64,000 nt of DNA from Deltaproteobacteria bacterium (GCA_016182965.1 JACPFM010000007.1:6248-70247); one strand, 5' to 3'. Positions 18,190 through 26,314 are shown, numbered from the stretch's first letter. Numbers and translations are program-made. Notes: generated by a model not told the origin, from the letters alone.

Positions 18190-18239
18190 CAGTCGTCAGT
18201 CGTCAGTCGTCAGCACGAGACGCGAGACCTGCGTCTCGT
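18190..18239. terminator. Heptamer repeat and hairpin between convergent genes
   Basis: Three and a half copies of CAGTCGT (18190-18213) are followed by a perfect hairpin, ACGAGACGC (18215-18223) and GCGTCTCGT (18231-18239) with a 7-base loop. It lies between the channel gene end (18131) and the facing lipoprotein gene end (18239), where a two-way terminator would be expected. No T-run is present, so intrinsic termination is uncertain. Confidence 0.55.
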
Positions 18240-18643
18240 CAGCCGGGCTCCACGTCGGACTCCGCGTCGTCCGTCGCGTCGGTGGTGGCGTCGTCGACGG
18301 AGGACTCTTCGCCGGCGTCGCGCCCGAGGTCCGCGGGCGCGTCGGACGTGGCGTCGGCGCCGACGCACGCCGCGAAGGCGGCGCTCTCCTTCGAGCAGCG
18401 CGCCTCGCTGGCCGTGAGATCGATGCGACCTCGCCCGTCGCACACCTGGTGATCGCGGACGCAGCGGAACAGCGCGCGATCCTCCTCCGCGCAGCCGCGG
18501 GAGCCGACGGCGCGGCAGCGATCGGCGACGGTGCTCGCCGGCTCGTTCGGGCAGTCGACGTGCGCGATCTCGCACTCGCCCTGCTCCTCGCTTCCGCAGC
18601 CGAGCGCCGCGAGCGAGAGGAGCACGACGAGCGCCGCGCGCAT
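18239..18643 (-). CDS. Small Cys-rich lipoprotein
   Basis: A 134-residue protein. The signal peptide MRAALVVLLSLAALGC has a perfect lipobox (LALGC-type). The mature part carries eight further cysteines paired around CEIAHVDCPNE, CRAVGSRGCAEEDRALFRC and CSKESAAFAAC, then an Asp/Ala-rich acidic tail. The pattern fits a small disulfide-rich surface protein. ATG at 18643 overlaps the stop of the HIT gene by one base, so it is the second gene of a minus-strand pair. Function unknown. Confidence 0.75.
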   Translation of the reverse strand: MRAALVVLLSLAALGCGSEEQGECEIAHVDCPNEPASTVADRCRAVGSRGCAEEDRALFRCVRDHQVCDGRGRIDLTASEARCSKESAAFAACVGADATSDAPADLGRDAGEESSVDDATTDATDDAESDVEPG

Positions 18644-19053
18644 CACCCGAGCGCCGTGCGGAGCTGCTCGGCGGTCTTGGCGATCTCGGCTTTGTCGCCG
18701 GGCTTGGGCGTCCACGGCAGCCTCACGCCGTCGCCCTCGTAGCGCGGGATGACGTGTATATGGATGTGGAACACGCTCTGGAACGCCGCCGCGCCGCTCG
18801 ACTGCACGAGGTTCACGCCGGCGCACCCGAGCTCCTTCTTCGCCGCCTGCGCCACCCGCTGCGCCGTCTTGATCAGGTCGGCGAGCATCTCGGGCGGCGC
18901 GTCGTGGATGTCGGCCGCGTGCTCCTTGGGGATGACCAGCGCGTGCCCGCGCGTGCCGGGGTTGATGTCCATGAAGGCGATCGTCGTCGCGTCGTCGTAG
19001 ATGCGCGTCGACGGGATCTCCCCCGCGATGATCTTGCAGAAGATGCAGCTCAC
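18643..19053 (-). CDS. HIT-family protein (HINT-like)
   Basis: A 136-residue cytoplasmic protein with all HIT features: MSCIFCKIIAGEIPS (metal-site cysteines), DDATTIAFMDINPGTRGHALVIPKEH, and the histidine triad FHIHIHVIPRY. Family enzymes hydrolyse nucleoside phosphoramidates or related dinucleotide substrates; the exact substrate cannot be read from sequence. Length and start match the family. Confidence 0.93.
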   Translation of the reverse strand: MSCIFCKIIAGEIPSTRIYDDATTIAFMDINPGTRGHALVIPKEHAADIHDAPPEMLADLIKTAQRVAQAAKKELGCAGVNLVQSSGAAAFQSVFHIHIHVIPRYEGDGVRLPWTPKPGDKAEIAKTAEQLRTALG

Positions 19054-19059
19054 CGCCGC

Positions 19060-19290
19060 ATGGTAGGAGCTGGCCGCGGGGCGGGGAAGCGAATCGCTTC
19101 TTGCCCGCGCTCAGCCTGGCGATCTCCGCGTGGTAGGCCTTCACCGTCGCCTCCTTCTGCGGAGAGGCGCTTCTCCACGGTCACCGCGGAGACCTTCACC
19201 CCGACGGGTTTGACGCGCGTCTTGCCTTCCCAGATCGAAAGCGCCACCTCGACGTCGTCCTTCTCGAGGTAGGCGAAGCGATCCTCTGCG
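19060..19290 (-). pseudogene. Gene fragment with frame break, unknown family
   Basis: On the minus strand, one frame reads ILPAEDRFAYLEKDDVEVALSIWEGKTRVKPV, then VKVSAVTVEKRLSA; the next frame continues KEATVKAYHAEIARLSAGKKRFASPP near 19160. Joined, this is a credible 70-residue charged segment, lying between the hydrolase stop and the HIT gene start. There is no start codon with a ribosome site and no clear stop in the second frame. I see it as the remnant of a longer gene. Confidence 0.35.
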
Positions 19291-19304
19291 GGCAGGATCG
19301 CTCG

Positions 19305-20213
19305 TCAGGGCGTCTTCGGCATCACGAAGGGCGGCGCGCGCATGGCGCGATCGCGCACCCGCTCGAGCTCGTCGCCGAGCGTGCCCCAGGTGGTCGACGG
19401 GATGTCGTGGCCCATCCCGCGGATCGACACGAAGCGCGCGCCGGGGATCGCGGCGGCGGTCGCGGCGCCGGCGCGCGGGAGGATCAACGGATCGACGGTG
19501 CCGTGGATGACCGTCGTCGGCACCCGCACCGAGGGCAGCATCGGCAGCCGCCCGCCGCTCGCCAGGATCGCGCCGAGCTGCCGCACGAACCCTGCGGGGT
19601 AGAAGGCGCGGTCGTAGGCGCGACCGGCGGTGTCGCGCAGCCAGTCGAAGTCGGGGCGATGGGTGGTGCCGCCGCACGCGTCGAAGAAGGCGACCGCGCC
19701 CTCGATCGCTGCCGCGCGGTCGGCGGGGCGCTCCCGCAGCAGCGCCTTGAGGGCGCGCGGCTTGGTCACGAGGTGCCGCCGCGCGCCGGTGCTCGACATG
19801 ATCGACGTGAGGCTCTTCAGGCGCTCGGGGCGCGCGATGGCCATGGTCTGCGCGATCATGCCGCCCATCGAGACCCCGGCGACGTGCGCGCGCTCGATGC
19901 CGAGGCGATCGAGGAGGCCGATGGCGTCGTCAGCCATGTCGCTCAGCGTGTAGGGCGCGGTGATCGGTTGGCCGAGCAGGCGCCTGGCCATGAGCTTGCG
20001 CGGATCGCCGATGCGCGCGCGGACCTTCGTGCTGAGGCCGCAGTCGCGGTTGTCGAACGTGATGACGCGGAAGCCGCGCTTGACCAGCACGTCGACGAAC
20101 GCGTCGGGCCAGAGGATCATCTGCGCTCCGAGCCCCATGACGAGCAACAGCGGCTCCCCCTCGCCGCGCACCTCGTACTCGAGCTCGATGTCGTTCACGC
20201 ACGCTCGCGTCAC
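19305..20213 (-). CDS. Alpha/beta-hydrolase
   Basis: A 302-residue cytoplasmic hydrolase. Seen: PLLLVMGLGAQ (oxyanion region), FRVITFDNRDCGLS, nucleophile elbow GVSMGG with Ser ~116, GTVDPLI with the acid Asp, and the catalytic His in RGMGHDIP. It resembles the RdmC/esterase-type branch of the superfamily; the substrate is not known. The last residues (FVMPKTP) end abruptly after the His helix, close to a gene fragment. The MFS transporter gene lies 15 bases upstream on the same strand, suggesting an operon. Confidence 0.85.
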   Translation of the reverse strand: MTRACVNDIELEYEVRGEGEPLLLVMGLGAQMILWPDAFVDVLVKRGFRVITFDNRDCGLSTKVRARIGDPRKLMARRLLGQPITAPYTLSDMADDAIGLLDRLGIERAHVAGVSMGGMIAQTMAIARPERLKSLTSIMSSTGARRHLVTKPRALKALLRERPADRAAAIEGAVAFFDACGGTTHRPDFDWLRDTAGRAYDRAFYPAGFVRQLGAILASGGRLPMLPSVRVPTTVIHGTVDPLILPRAGAATAAAIPGARFVSIRGMGHDIPSTTWGTLGDELERVRDRAMRAPPFVMPKTP

Positions 20214-20228
20214 GAGGCGCAGTGTAGC

Positions 20229-21431
20229 TCACGCCGGATGTCGCGGCGGCGGGCGCCACCAGAGCCACAGCAGACATCCGGGCACCGTCCACAGCGCGAG
20301 GGCGACGAGGGCGTTGGTGTACTGCCCAGTCGCCTGCACGCTGCGACCGATGAGCGGGTTGGCCACGACGTAGGCGAGCGACTGCGCCGCAGCCGTGATG
20401 CCGCCGGCGAGCGACACGGCGTCCTTCGGTACGCGCGCGGGCATGTCGCTCGTCAGCAGCGCGAACAGCCCACCTCCGCCCGCGAGCGCGACGCCGGCGA
20501 GCGCGAGCCCCGACCACGGCCCGCGCGCGAGCGGCACCAGCCCCACGGCGAGCGACAGCAGCGTGGCGGTCGCGAAGAGCGCGCGCGGCGGGCCCTCGGC
20601 GCGACGGCGCGAGGCGAGATCGCCGAAGATCACGGCGCCCGCGTCGAACGCGAGCGGCGGCAGCCACAGGTAGTGACCGACCTGCGCCTGCGTGAGGCCG
20701 TAGGTGCGGACGAGGAACTTCGATCCCCACAGCAGCACGAAGGCGATCGTCGGCGCCGACGCGAACACCACCACCATCGCGCGCAGCACCGCGCGGTGGC
20801 GCAGGATCTCGCGCATCGGCGGCGGCTTCGACCCGGGCGTGGGATCGTGGCGATCGAGCGCCGCCCTGCCCTGGCGAGACCACGCGAACGAAAGCCACAG
20901 CGGCACCCAGATCAGCCCGACGATCGCCGTGACGATCATCGCCACCCGCCACCCGAACCGCGCGTCGATCGCCGTCGCCAGCGGCGCCGCGATCATCGCG
21001 CCGATCGACGATCCGGTGAACAGCACGCCGAACCCGCGCGCGCGGTCTTCGGGCGGCAGCGCGCGGTGGACCGTCTGCGCCGCCCCGGGGAACGACGGCG
21101 CCTCGGCGAATCCGAGCGCGATGCGCAGCGCGAACAGCACCGCGAACCCCGGGACCACCGCGTGCAGCGCGGCGACCGCCGACCAGACGAGGACGGCGCC
21201 GAGCAGGCCGCGGCGGGCGCCGACGCGATCGATGATCCGGCCGGCGATCGGGGCGCCGACGAGGTACGCGAGGGAGAACGCGGAGGCGAGGAGGCCGTAG
21301 GAGGTCTCGTCGATGCGCAGGTCGGCGGTGATCGTCGGGGCGAGGACCGCGACGACCTGGCGGTCGACGTAGCTGATCGCCATCGTGAAGGTGGCGACGA
21401 GCGCGAGCGCCCACGCGTGGCGGCGGTTCAC
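20229..21431 (-). CDS. MFS transporter
   Basis: A 400-residue inner-membrane protein with twelve predicted helices in two six-helix halves. The N-terminal half has SYVDRQVVAVLAPTI and the inter-helix GRIIDRVGARRGLLGAVLVW signature. The layout resembles the anion:cation symporter (ExuT/sugar-acid) branch, but substrate is not readable. It is upstream of the alpha/beta-hydrolase gene and 54 bases downstream of the ferredoxin gene. Confidence 0.85.
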   Translation of the reverse strand: MNRRHAWALALVATFTMAISYVDRQVVAVLAPTITADLRIDETSYGLLASAFSLAYLVGAPIAGRIIDRVGARRGLLGAVLVWSAVAALHAVVPGFAVLFALRIALGFAEAPSFPGAAQTVHRALPPEDRARGFGVLFTGSSIGAMIAAPLATAIDARFGWRVAMIVTAIVGLIWVPLWLSFAWSRQGRAALDRHDPTPGSKPPPMREILRHRAVLRAMVVVFASAPTIAFVLLWGSKFLVRTYGLTQAQVGHYLWLPPLAFDAGAVIFGDLASRRRAEGPPRALFATATLLSLAVGLVPLARGPWSGLALAGVALAGGGGLFALLTSDMPARVPKDAVSLAGGITAAAQSLAYVVANPLIGRSVQATGQYTNALVALALWTVPGCLLWLWWRPPPRHPA

Positions 21432-21485
21432 GGGGGGAGAGAGTACACGCGGACGCGCGACGATCGAGGCGAGCGCGGCGTCTCC

Positions 21486-22664
21486 CTACCCGCCGGCGCG
21501 ACGCTCCTTCTGCGCCCTCTTGTAGCGGGCGAGGCGGTCGGCAGGGACGAGGTCCGAGATCTTGGTGCCCGGGTCCTTGTGGCGGCGCCAGAAGCGGGTC
21601 ACCGCCGTGAAGGTCGTCACGAGGTTCAACGGCCGAAGCTTCAGCAGCAGGTAGTAGACGGGGTACAGCGCCAGCAGGCTGACGTACGAGAAGGCCACGT
21701 ACGCGACGACGAAGAGCCAGCGGCTGCCGAGGAGCTCGAGCCAGCGGGTCCAGATGGGCGCCGTCGCGACGAAGAACGGGACGAGCGGCACGACGCCGAG
21801 CACCGTCAGGAACGTCGCCCAACCGTGCCCGATCTCGATCGCCTTGCGCGGGCAGAACGCGACGCAGCGGTTGCAGCTCTCGCAGTGGTAGTTCCAGTAC
21901 GGGCGCGGCCTGGACTTCCCGATCACCTTCACGCCGGAGACCGGGCAGCCGATCTCGCAGAGCCCGCAGCCATCGCAGCGATCGCTCGCGAAGAACATCT
22001 TCCCGAAGAAGAGCCGGCCGTAGATCAGGTAGAGGAAGGAGATCGGCAGGAGCGGCACGCCCGAGACGACGTCGTAGAGGAACCCCCAGAAGGGGATGGC
22101 GACGCGGCCACCGAGCACGCGCGAGACCAGCCACTCGACGCGCGGTCGTGCCTTGTCGAGCACGAACGACACGCTCTGCGGAGCGAACCCCGGGTGCACC
22201 TGGAGCCAGTTCGAGGGCATGTCGAGGCCGAGCAGACCTCGGATCCGGTAGCCCTTGAGCGCGAGGATGGTCGCGACCACCAAGGTGGCGGTCCCCGACA
22301 TGCCCGGCGTGGCGAAGGGACCGAGCTTCATCGATGCGCGGGTGGCCACGCACAGGGCATCCGCGCCGGCGCGGCGCGGCATGCGCGCCACGAACTTGAT
22401 CGCGAGCCACGGCGCCGTGAAGCCGTGGGTCGGCATGAAGATCCCGACCAGGGCGCGCTTGCCCCCGTCTGGCTCCACGATCGGCGCGGCGCCGTCGATG
22501 AGGCGTACGTGCGTCGGCACGCCGGCCTCGGACAGACCGGCCTCCGCCCAGCGGGCCGCGCGGAGCGAGTTGCCGGTCCCGCTCATCACGTGGAGCTCCG
22601 CGCAGTCGTACGGGGCGACCGGCTGGACTTCATCGCCTCCATCGCGCTTGGCGATGGCTTGCAT
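21486..22664 (-). CDS. EFR1-type flavodoxin/ferredoxin membrane protein
   Basis: A 392-residue protein. An N-terminal flavodoxin-like domain (HVMSGTGNSLRAARW, with the SGTGNS FMN loop) is followed by a helical/membrane region, two [4Fe-4S] motifs (CDGCGLCEIGCP and CESCNRCVAFCP, ~residues 250-290) and further hydrophobic segments (FLTVLGVVPLVPFF, FVVAYVAFSYVSLLALYPVYY). It should carry electrons at the membrane; the partner is unknown. ATG 22664 is preceded by GGAGGG at six bases, which decides the start over the upstream ATG at 22688. Confidence 0.82.
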   Translation of the reverse strand: MQAIAKRDGGDEVQPVAPYDCAELHVMSGTGNSLRAARWAEAGLSEAGVPTHVRLIDGAAPIVEPDGGKRALVGIFMPTHGFTAPWLAIKFVARMPRRAGADALCVATRASMKLGPFATPGMSGTATLVVATILALKGYRIRGLLGLDMPSNWLQVHPGFAPQSVSFVLDKARPRVEWLVSRVLGGRVAIPFWGFLYDVVSGVPLLPISFLYLIYGRLFFGKMFFASDRCDGCGLCEIGCPVSGVKVIGKSRPRPYWNYHCESCNRCVAFCPRKAIEIGHGWATFLTVLGVVPLVPFFVATAPIWTRWLELLGSRWLFVVAYVAFSYVSLLALYPVYYLLLKLRPLNLVTTFTAVTRFWRRHKDPGTKISDLVPADRLARYKRAQKERRAGG

Positions 22665-22839
22665 GGGCCCTCCTCGATGGGACGGCACGCGCCGTTCCGC
22701 TCACATTCAACGGCCTTCGGCCGGTGAGCGAACATGACATCGCTCACGGGCGGTGGACCCGACGGCCTCGGCGCTCCGGCCACGTCTACGCCGCAGCCTG
22801 CGTGTGGCTGGTCCCGACGATCCTCGTCGGCCTCGGCGC

Positions 22840-22879
22840 TTCACGGACGTCCGTGAACGCGTTCATGGACGTCCGTGAA
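22840..22879. repeat. 40-bp double palindrome (copy 1)
   Basis: An 18-bp perfect palindrome TTCACGGACGTCCGTGAA, a CGCG spacer, then a second near-perfect copy TTCATGGACGTCCGTGAA. It sits three bases past the stop of the gene 22883-23566. A copy with one changed base in the whole 40 is at 26565-26604, in the same orientation. Candidate binding or recombination site, or dispersed repeat. Confidence 0.9.
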
Positions 22880-22882
22880 CGG

Positions 22883-23566
22883 TCACCTCGCCGGCAGCGC
22901 GCGCTTCAAGAGGGAGAGCGCCGCGAACGGCACGCCCTCGATGCGCACGTTCGACTCCGCGCCGGGACGCGTCGCGACGGCCGACACCGTCGCGGTCTTC
23001 ACGCCTGCCTTTCGCAGCGCCGCCTGGATCGCTGCCGCCGTCCGGCGCTCCTCGGGGCTGCTCGTCCTTCCGCGGCTCACCGCGCCCTTCTTCTTGCCCG
23101 TCGTCCGCTCGGCCTTCGCGAGCGCCTTCAGCTCACGCACGGAGGCCTTGTCCGGGTCGACCCCCTTGAGGGCCTTCGCATCGATGGCCCTCGGGTCATC
23201 CTCGGCGGGGGTCGCGTCCGCGAGCGCTACGAGCGCGAGTGACTTCTCCTTGCCCCACTTCAGCGCGTCGCGCCGCGACACGCGCGTGACGACGGCGATC
23301 AGATCGTTCGCGGTGCTCGGCGCGACGCCGAGCCCCTTGGAGCACAGCTCTCCGAATCCATCGAAACCGAGGAGCTTCGGGATCGGGTCCTTGCGCAGTC
23401 TGAGCAGCGCCTCGCCGATGTCGTAGAAGGCCTCGGTGATCTCCTGCTTGCGACGCTTGATCAGCGCGACGTCCTCGCGAGCCTGTGCGAGGAGGCGGGC
23501 GCGCGCGGCGTCAGCCTTCCTCTTGGCGTTCTCGGCGAGCGTCTTGGGGAGCTTCTTGGTGGCCAT
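22883..23566 (-). CDS. Lys/Ala-rich helical protein, unknown
   Basis: A 227-residue cytoplasmic protein. The N-terminal half is charged and helical (LPKTLAENAKRKADAARARLL, EDVALIKRRKQEITEAFYDIGEALLRLRKDP), then a segment LLGFDGFGELCSKGLGVAPSTANDLIAVVTRVSRRDALKWG resembles the helix-turn-helix-like region of phage/plasmid-type DNA-binding proteins. A Lys/Arg-rich linker follows, and a C-terminal patch ends SLLKRALPAR. Related C-terminal tails appear at 26609 and 27268. ATG 23566 was chosen by start of the helical core. I do not recognise the family; a nucleic-acid role is only inferred from charge. Confidence 0.6.
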   Translation of the reverse strand: MATKKLPKTLAENAKRKADAARARLLAQAREDVALIKRRKQEITEAFYDIGEALLRLRKDPIPKLLGFDGFGELCSKGLGVAPSTANDLIAVVTRVSRRDALKWGKEKSLALVALADATPAEDDPRAIDAKALKGVDPDKASVRELKALAKAERTTGKKKGAVSRGRTSSPEERRTAAAIQAALRKAGVKTATVSAVATRPGAESNVRIEGVPFAALSLLKRALPAR

Positions 23567-23750
23567 CGCGAAGACGGGCGTACACGGCAATGCTCGGGTC
23601 GCGCAAGACCGTCGAGCTCGGCTGCGAACGACCCGCCGGACGGGCCGCCCCGGCTGGTAGTCTCGCAGCCCCCTCGCTTCTGTTGGCGAGCCTCGTGCTT
23701 CAGCCAGCGGGCAGAAAACCAGGCAGTTCTTGGTTGATTCGTGTAACACC

Positions 23751-24515
23751 ATGGGCGTGACCGAGGGCACGAAGCGGCACTACGATGCGCCTCCGCTCGA
23801 GGAGGCGATCTTCGAGCTCTTCGTTCCGCCGGCTGGACCGTGGTCCCGCGAACACGCTGAGAAGCTCGCCAAGCTGCTCCCGGCGTACTCCGGAAAGCGA
23901 GAGAACCTGGAGGACTTCGACGTCTTCTTCAGGCTCGGACCCGGCAAGTCGGTGGCTCAGAGCGTAACCCCCGGCGCTCGTCGGCTTCGCCTCTGGAACC
24001 CCGATCAGACCCGGGCGGTGCAGCTGGGCGCCGAGATGTGCACGCACAACGTCCGGAAGCCCTACGGCCATTTCGAAGACCACCTGGATGCGATCGAGGA
24101 GCTCTTCACTGCCTACCTCGACGTGATGAAGCCCCAGCAGCTCGGGTGGGTTGGACAGCGGTACCTCAACATCGTGAAGCTGCCGGTCGACTCTTCGCCA
24201 TCGGCCTTCTTCCAGATGTACCCGCACCTTCCGCCCGAGCTCCCGCAGGCGTACCGTCCCTTCGCCGTGCAGGTCGAGACGGCCAGCTTCGAACAGGGGA
24301 ACACCGTGGTGAACCTGGCACTGCTCGAGTTCACCCCGCAGGCGGCGGTCTATACCATCGACATCTACGCTCGCTCCGACGACACCGTGGGGCTCGAGGT
24401 GGATGGCCTGATGGCTTGGCAGAAACGAGCACACGCTTCTATCGGGAAGTCCTTTGAGTTGACCATCACAGACGAAGCCCGCAGGCTCTTCGACGAGGTC
24501 CCATGCCGCCCGTAG
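23751..24515 (+). CDS. TIGR04255-type protein, first gene of four-gene operon
   Basis: A 254-residue soluble protein. PPLEEAIFELFVPP near the N-terminus and the alternating strands after it (GQRYLNIVKLPVD, ALLEFTPQAAVYTIDIYARSD) fit the sporadically distributed TIGR04255 family as I recall it. That family has no assigned biochemical role. Residues ~230-254 are helical (MAWQKRAHASIGKSFELTITDEARRLFDE). The ATG at 23751 has no clear Shine-Dalgarno, so leaderless translation is possible. Its 3' end overlaps the next gene by 13 bases, starting a run of overlapping genes to 25970. Confidence 0.7.
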   Translation: MGVTEGTKRHYDAPPLEEAIFELFVPPAGPWSREHAEKLAKLLPAYSGKRENLEDFDVFFRLGPGKSVAQSVTPGARRLRLWNPDQTRAVQLGAEMCTHNVRKPYGHFEDHLDAIEELFTAYLDVMKPQQLGWVGQRYLNIVKLPVDSSPSAFFQMYPHLPPELPQAYRPFAVQVETASFEQGNTVVNLALLEFTPQAAVYTIDIYARSDDTVGLEVDGLMAWQKRAHASIGKSFELTITDEARRLFDEVPCRP

Positions 24516-24778
24516 CGCTCCCGACCCACACGCAGCTCATGAGCGTTCCTCCTCCCCCGGCGATGGTGCGCTTCTGGAACCCGAGCGGGTCGACGACGGT
24601 GGCGGCGGTGACGACCTTGCCGCGGCTCTCGCTGGTTACCCAGCCGGAGCTCTACATGGAGCGACTTCAAGTCTCGCCGGCCACGCAAGGTAGCGTTCGA
24701 GCGCACGTCCGTATCGGTGCTCCGCTCCAGTTCCAGGCGGGCCCCGGGGACTTCATCCTCGACCACGATGACGAATGA
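24503..24778 (+). CDS. Small protein, second gene of TIGR04255-type operon
   Basis: A 91-residue protein, Pro/Ser/Val-rich, acidic only at its C-terminus (PGDFILDHDDE). Strand-like alternation (ERLQVSPATQGSVRAHVRIGAPLQFQ) suggests a small beta protein. No signal peptide, membrane helix or catalytic motif. It starts inside the TIGR04255-type gene, and its stop overlaps the start of the third gene (ATGA at 24775), so it is translationally coupled on both sides. Family unknown. Confidence 0.6.
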   Translation: MPPVALPTHTQLMSVPPPPAMVRFWNPSGSTTVAAVTTLPRLSLVTQPELYMERLQVSPATQGSVRAHVRIGAPLQFQAGPGDFILDHDDE

Positions 24779-25404
24779 CCCCCGCCGACTGGCCCTGGTA
24801 CGAGGTCGTTGAAGGCGATTCGCTCGACCAGGGGGACATCATTCCCGGGTGCCTGGTTCTGCACGCCGTCGAAGGCGAGAATGGCGCTGCGGCCGTCGCC
24901 GATCTTCGTCCCGTGACGGCGCTGGTGCTGACGCAGACGTGCGACCTCGCTCAGTCGAAGGTCGAGAGCGTCATCGTCTGCGCCGTCTGGCCGGTCACGA
25001 CGGTGGTGCTCCAAGACCCGGTGCTTCGCAAGGAGGCCGCCGAGGCCGCACAACGAAACAAGCTCTCGATGCCGGCCGTGGACGCTGCGGATGCAGATGC
25101 ACGGATCACAGAGATCATCGACCGCTGCAAGGCCATCAAGAAGGAGCTCAACGCGATCATCAAGGGCGAGCGGCCGCCGTTCGCGATGTTGGAGAAGCAC
25201 GACGGCGTCCCCTCTGCGGCGCTGTCGATGGCGAGCTTCCAACATGTCTACTCGCTGCCGAGGCCGGTCCTGGCGCGGATGGCTCAGAAGGCCAGCCCCA
25301 GACTGCGGCTGCTCCCGCCATACCGGGAGCACGTCTCGCAGGCGTTCGGTCGGTACTTCTCGAGGATCGGACTGCTTCAAGACATCCCGCGGTATCCGAC
25401 GTGA
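24775..25404 (+). CDS. Unknown protein with QTCDL motif, third gene of operon
   Basis: A 209-residue soluble protein. It opens WYEVVEGDSLDQGDIIPGCLVL and has TALVLTQTCDLAQSKVESVIVCAV, a pattern of paired Cys (QTCDL, VIVCAV) that I have seen next to TIGR04255-like genes, though the biochemical role is unassigned. A helical middle (ITEIIDRCKAIKKELNAIIKGE) and a last segment VYSLPRPVLARMAQKASPRLRLLPPYREHVSQAFGRYFSRIG follow. It overlaps its neighbours on both sides (ATGA at 24775, TGATG at 25402), so all four genes are probably made together. Confidence 0.7.
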   Translation: MTPADWPWYEVVEGDSLDQGDIIPGCLVLHAVEGENGAAAVADLRPVTALVLTQTCDLAQSKVESVIVCAVWPVTTVVLQDPVLRKEAAEAAQRNKLSMPAVDAADADARITEIIDRCKAIKKELNAIIKGERPPFAMLEKHDGVPSAALSMASFQHVYSLPRPVLARMAQKASPRLRLLPPYREHVSQAFGRYFSRIGLLQDIPRYPT

Positions 25405-25970
25405 TGCTGCGAACGGTGTCCGGCGAGGTCGAGCTGCTGCGCTGCTCGGTCAACTGGTTCCGCGACGTGACCAACCTCGGCGAGCCGCTCCCGTTCCCCG
25501 CCATCGCGGTCGGGCGCGTCGTGCTCGAGCGGGTGCACGCGCGCCTGTTCGGCTTCTTCGACAAGATCGATCTCGAGGCCGTCCTCGCCGGCTGGCGCGA
25601 TCGGGCGGCGCCGGCCGAGAGCGAGCCGACGTCGGCCGAGCCCGAGGAGTCGGAGGAGGAGACCGCGGTCATCGCCGCCTCGATCGTCACCCGCGAACGC
25701 GCGCTCGGCGCCGAGGGCCGCCGCGGCGGACGGATCGCCAGCAGCTTGCGGCTCTCGGAGCTGGGCTCCTTGCTCGAGCGACACTTCGGCTGCACGTCGC
25801 GGCCCTCGAAGGGCAGCGAGCTCGTGTTCTACCGCGACGGTGGCCGGCACGCGTTCGGGTCGAGGCACACGAGCAACCCTCAGGTGCCGGCGATCGCGAT
25901 CCAACGCATGCTGCGCAAGCTCGGGATCGGCGTGCACGAGTGGCTCGCCGCGGCGAGCGCTCGTGCCTGA
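25404..25970 (+). CDS. Fourth operon gene with HicA-like C-terminus
   Basis: A 188-residue protein. An N-terminal domain (VELLRCSVNWFRDVTNLGEPLPFPAIAVGRVVLERVHARLFGFFDKIDLEAVL) is followed by an acidic linker (SEPTSAEPEESEEE). The C-terminal ~70 residues, SLRLSELGSLLERHFGCTSRPSKGSELVFYRDGGRHAFGSRHT with a final helix, resemble the double-stranded-RNA-binding-like fold of HicA toxins. The usual catalytic His of the GSH motif is Glu here (KGSEL), so a degraded or non-nuclease version is likely. The family match is tentative. It starts at the ATG overlapping the preceding stop. Confidence 0.6.
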   Translation: MLRTVSGEVELLRCSVNWFRDVTNLGEPLPFPAIAVGRVVLERVHARLFGFFDKIDLEAVLAGWRDRAAPAESEPTSAEPEESEEETAVIAASIVTRERALGAEGRRGGRIASSLRLSELGSLLERHFGCTSRPSKGSELVFYRDGGRHAFGSRHTSNPQVPAIAIQRMLRKLGIGVHEWLAAASARA

Positions 25971-26072
25971 GCGCGCGTCGGCGTTCGCGGCCCCGCCTGA
26001 CTGACCGCGGACGCTACGCAGGGAGGTGAGCGGGGGCCTCCTCGATCACCTCGCGCAGCGAGCGGTTGGGAG

Positions 26073-26255
26073 TCACTCGGAGCCCGTGCGCCGCGGTCGC
26101 GTCGACTCCTGCGGGACCGAGGGCTCGAGCGACTCGGTGTACTTCGCCCAGCGGACGTACTCGTCGTGCATGGCGCGCGCCAACGCTCCCGCGTCCGACT
26201 CCAGGCGTTGAGGTGCCGTCATGATTCGATCAAGCACCTTCGACCGCTGCTGCAT
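26073..26255 (-). CDS. Small helical ORF, unknown
   Basis: A 60-residue protein MQQRSKVLDRIMTAPQRLESDAGALARAMHDEYVRWAKYTE-like, predicted helical and without a signal. A strong GGGAGG lies seven bases before the ATG at 26255, which is why I accept it despite its size. A perfect 11-bp inverted repeat (26289-26314) sits 34-59 bases upstream, a plausible operator. It is convergent with the four-gene operon. Family unknown. Confidence 0.5.
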   Translation of the reverse strand: MQQRSKVLDRIMTAPQRLESDAGALARAMHDEYVRWAKYTESLEPSVPQESTRPRRTGSE

Positions 26256-26288
26256 CACGACCTCCCGGGGGACTCTGATTGTACGGCT

Positions 26289-26314
26289 GAAGCGCTTGGC
26301 ACTCCAAGCGCTTC
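26289..26314. promoter_or_regulatory. Perfect 11-bp inverted repeat upstream of small ORF
   Basis: Arms GAAGCGCTTGG and CCAAGCGCTTC, loop CACT. Placed 34-59 bases before the start at 26255 on the minus strand, it could be an operator or an RNA hairpin in the leader. No matching site elsewhere in the window was noticed. Confidence 0.6.

Noticed and set aside
18190..18213. Phase-variable heptamer in a gene
   Set aside because: The CAGTCGT repeats lie outside coding sequence.
19407..22727. Very long plus-strand open frame (over 1,000 residues)
   Set aside because: Antisense shadow of hydrolase, MFS and ferredoxin genes; Arg/His/Gln/Glu-rich with no domain.
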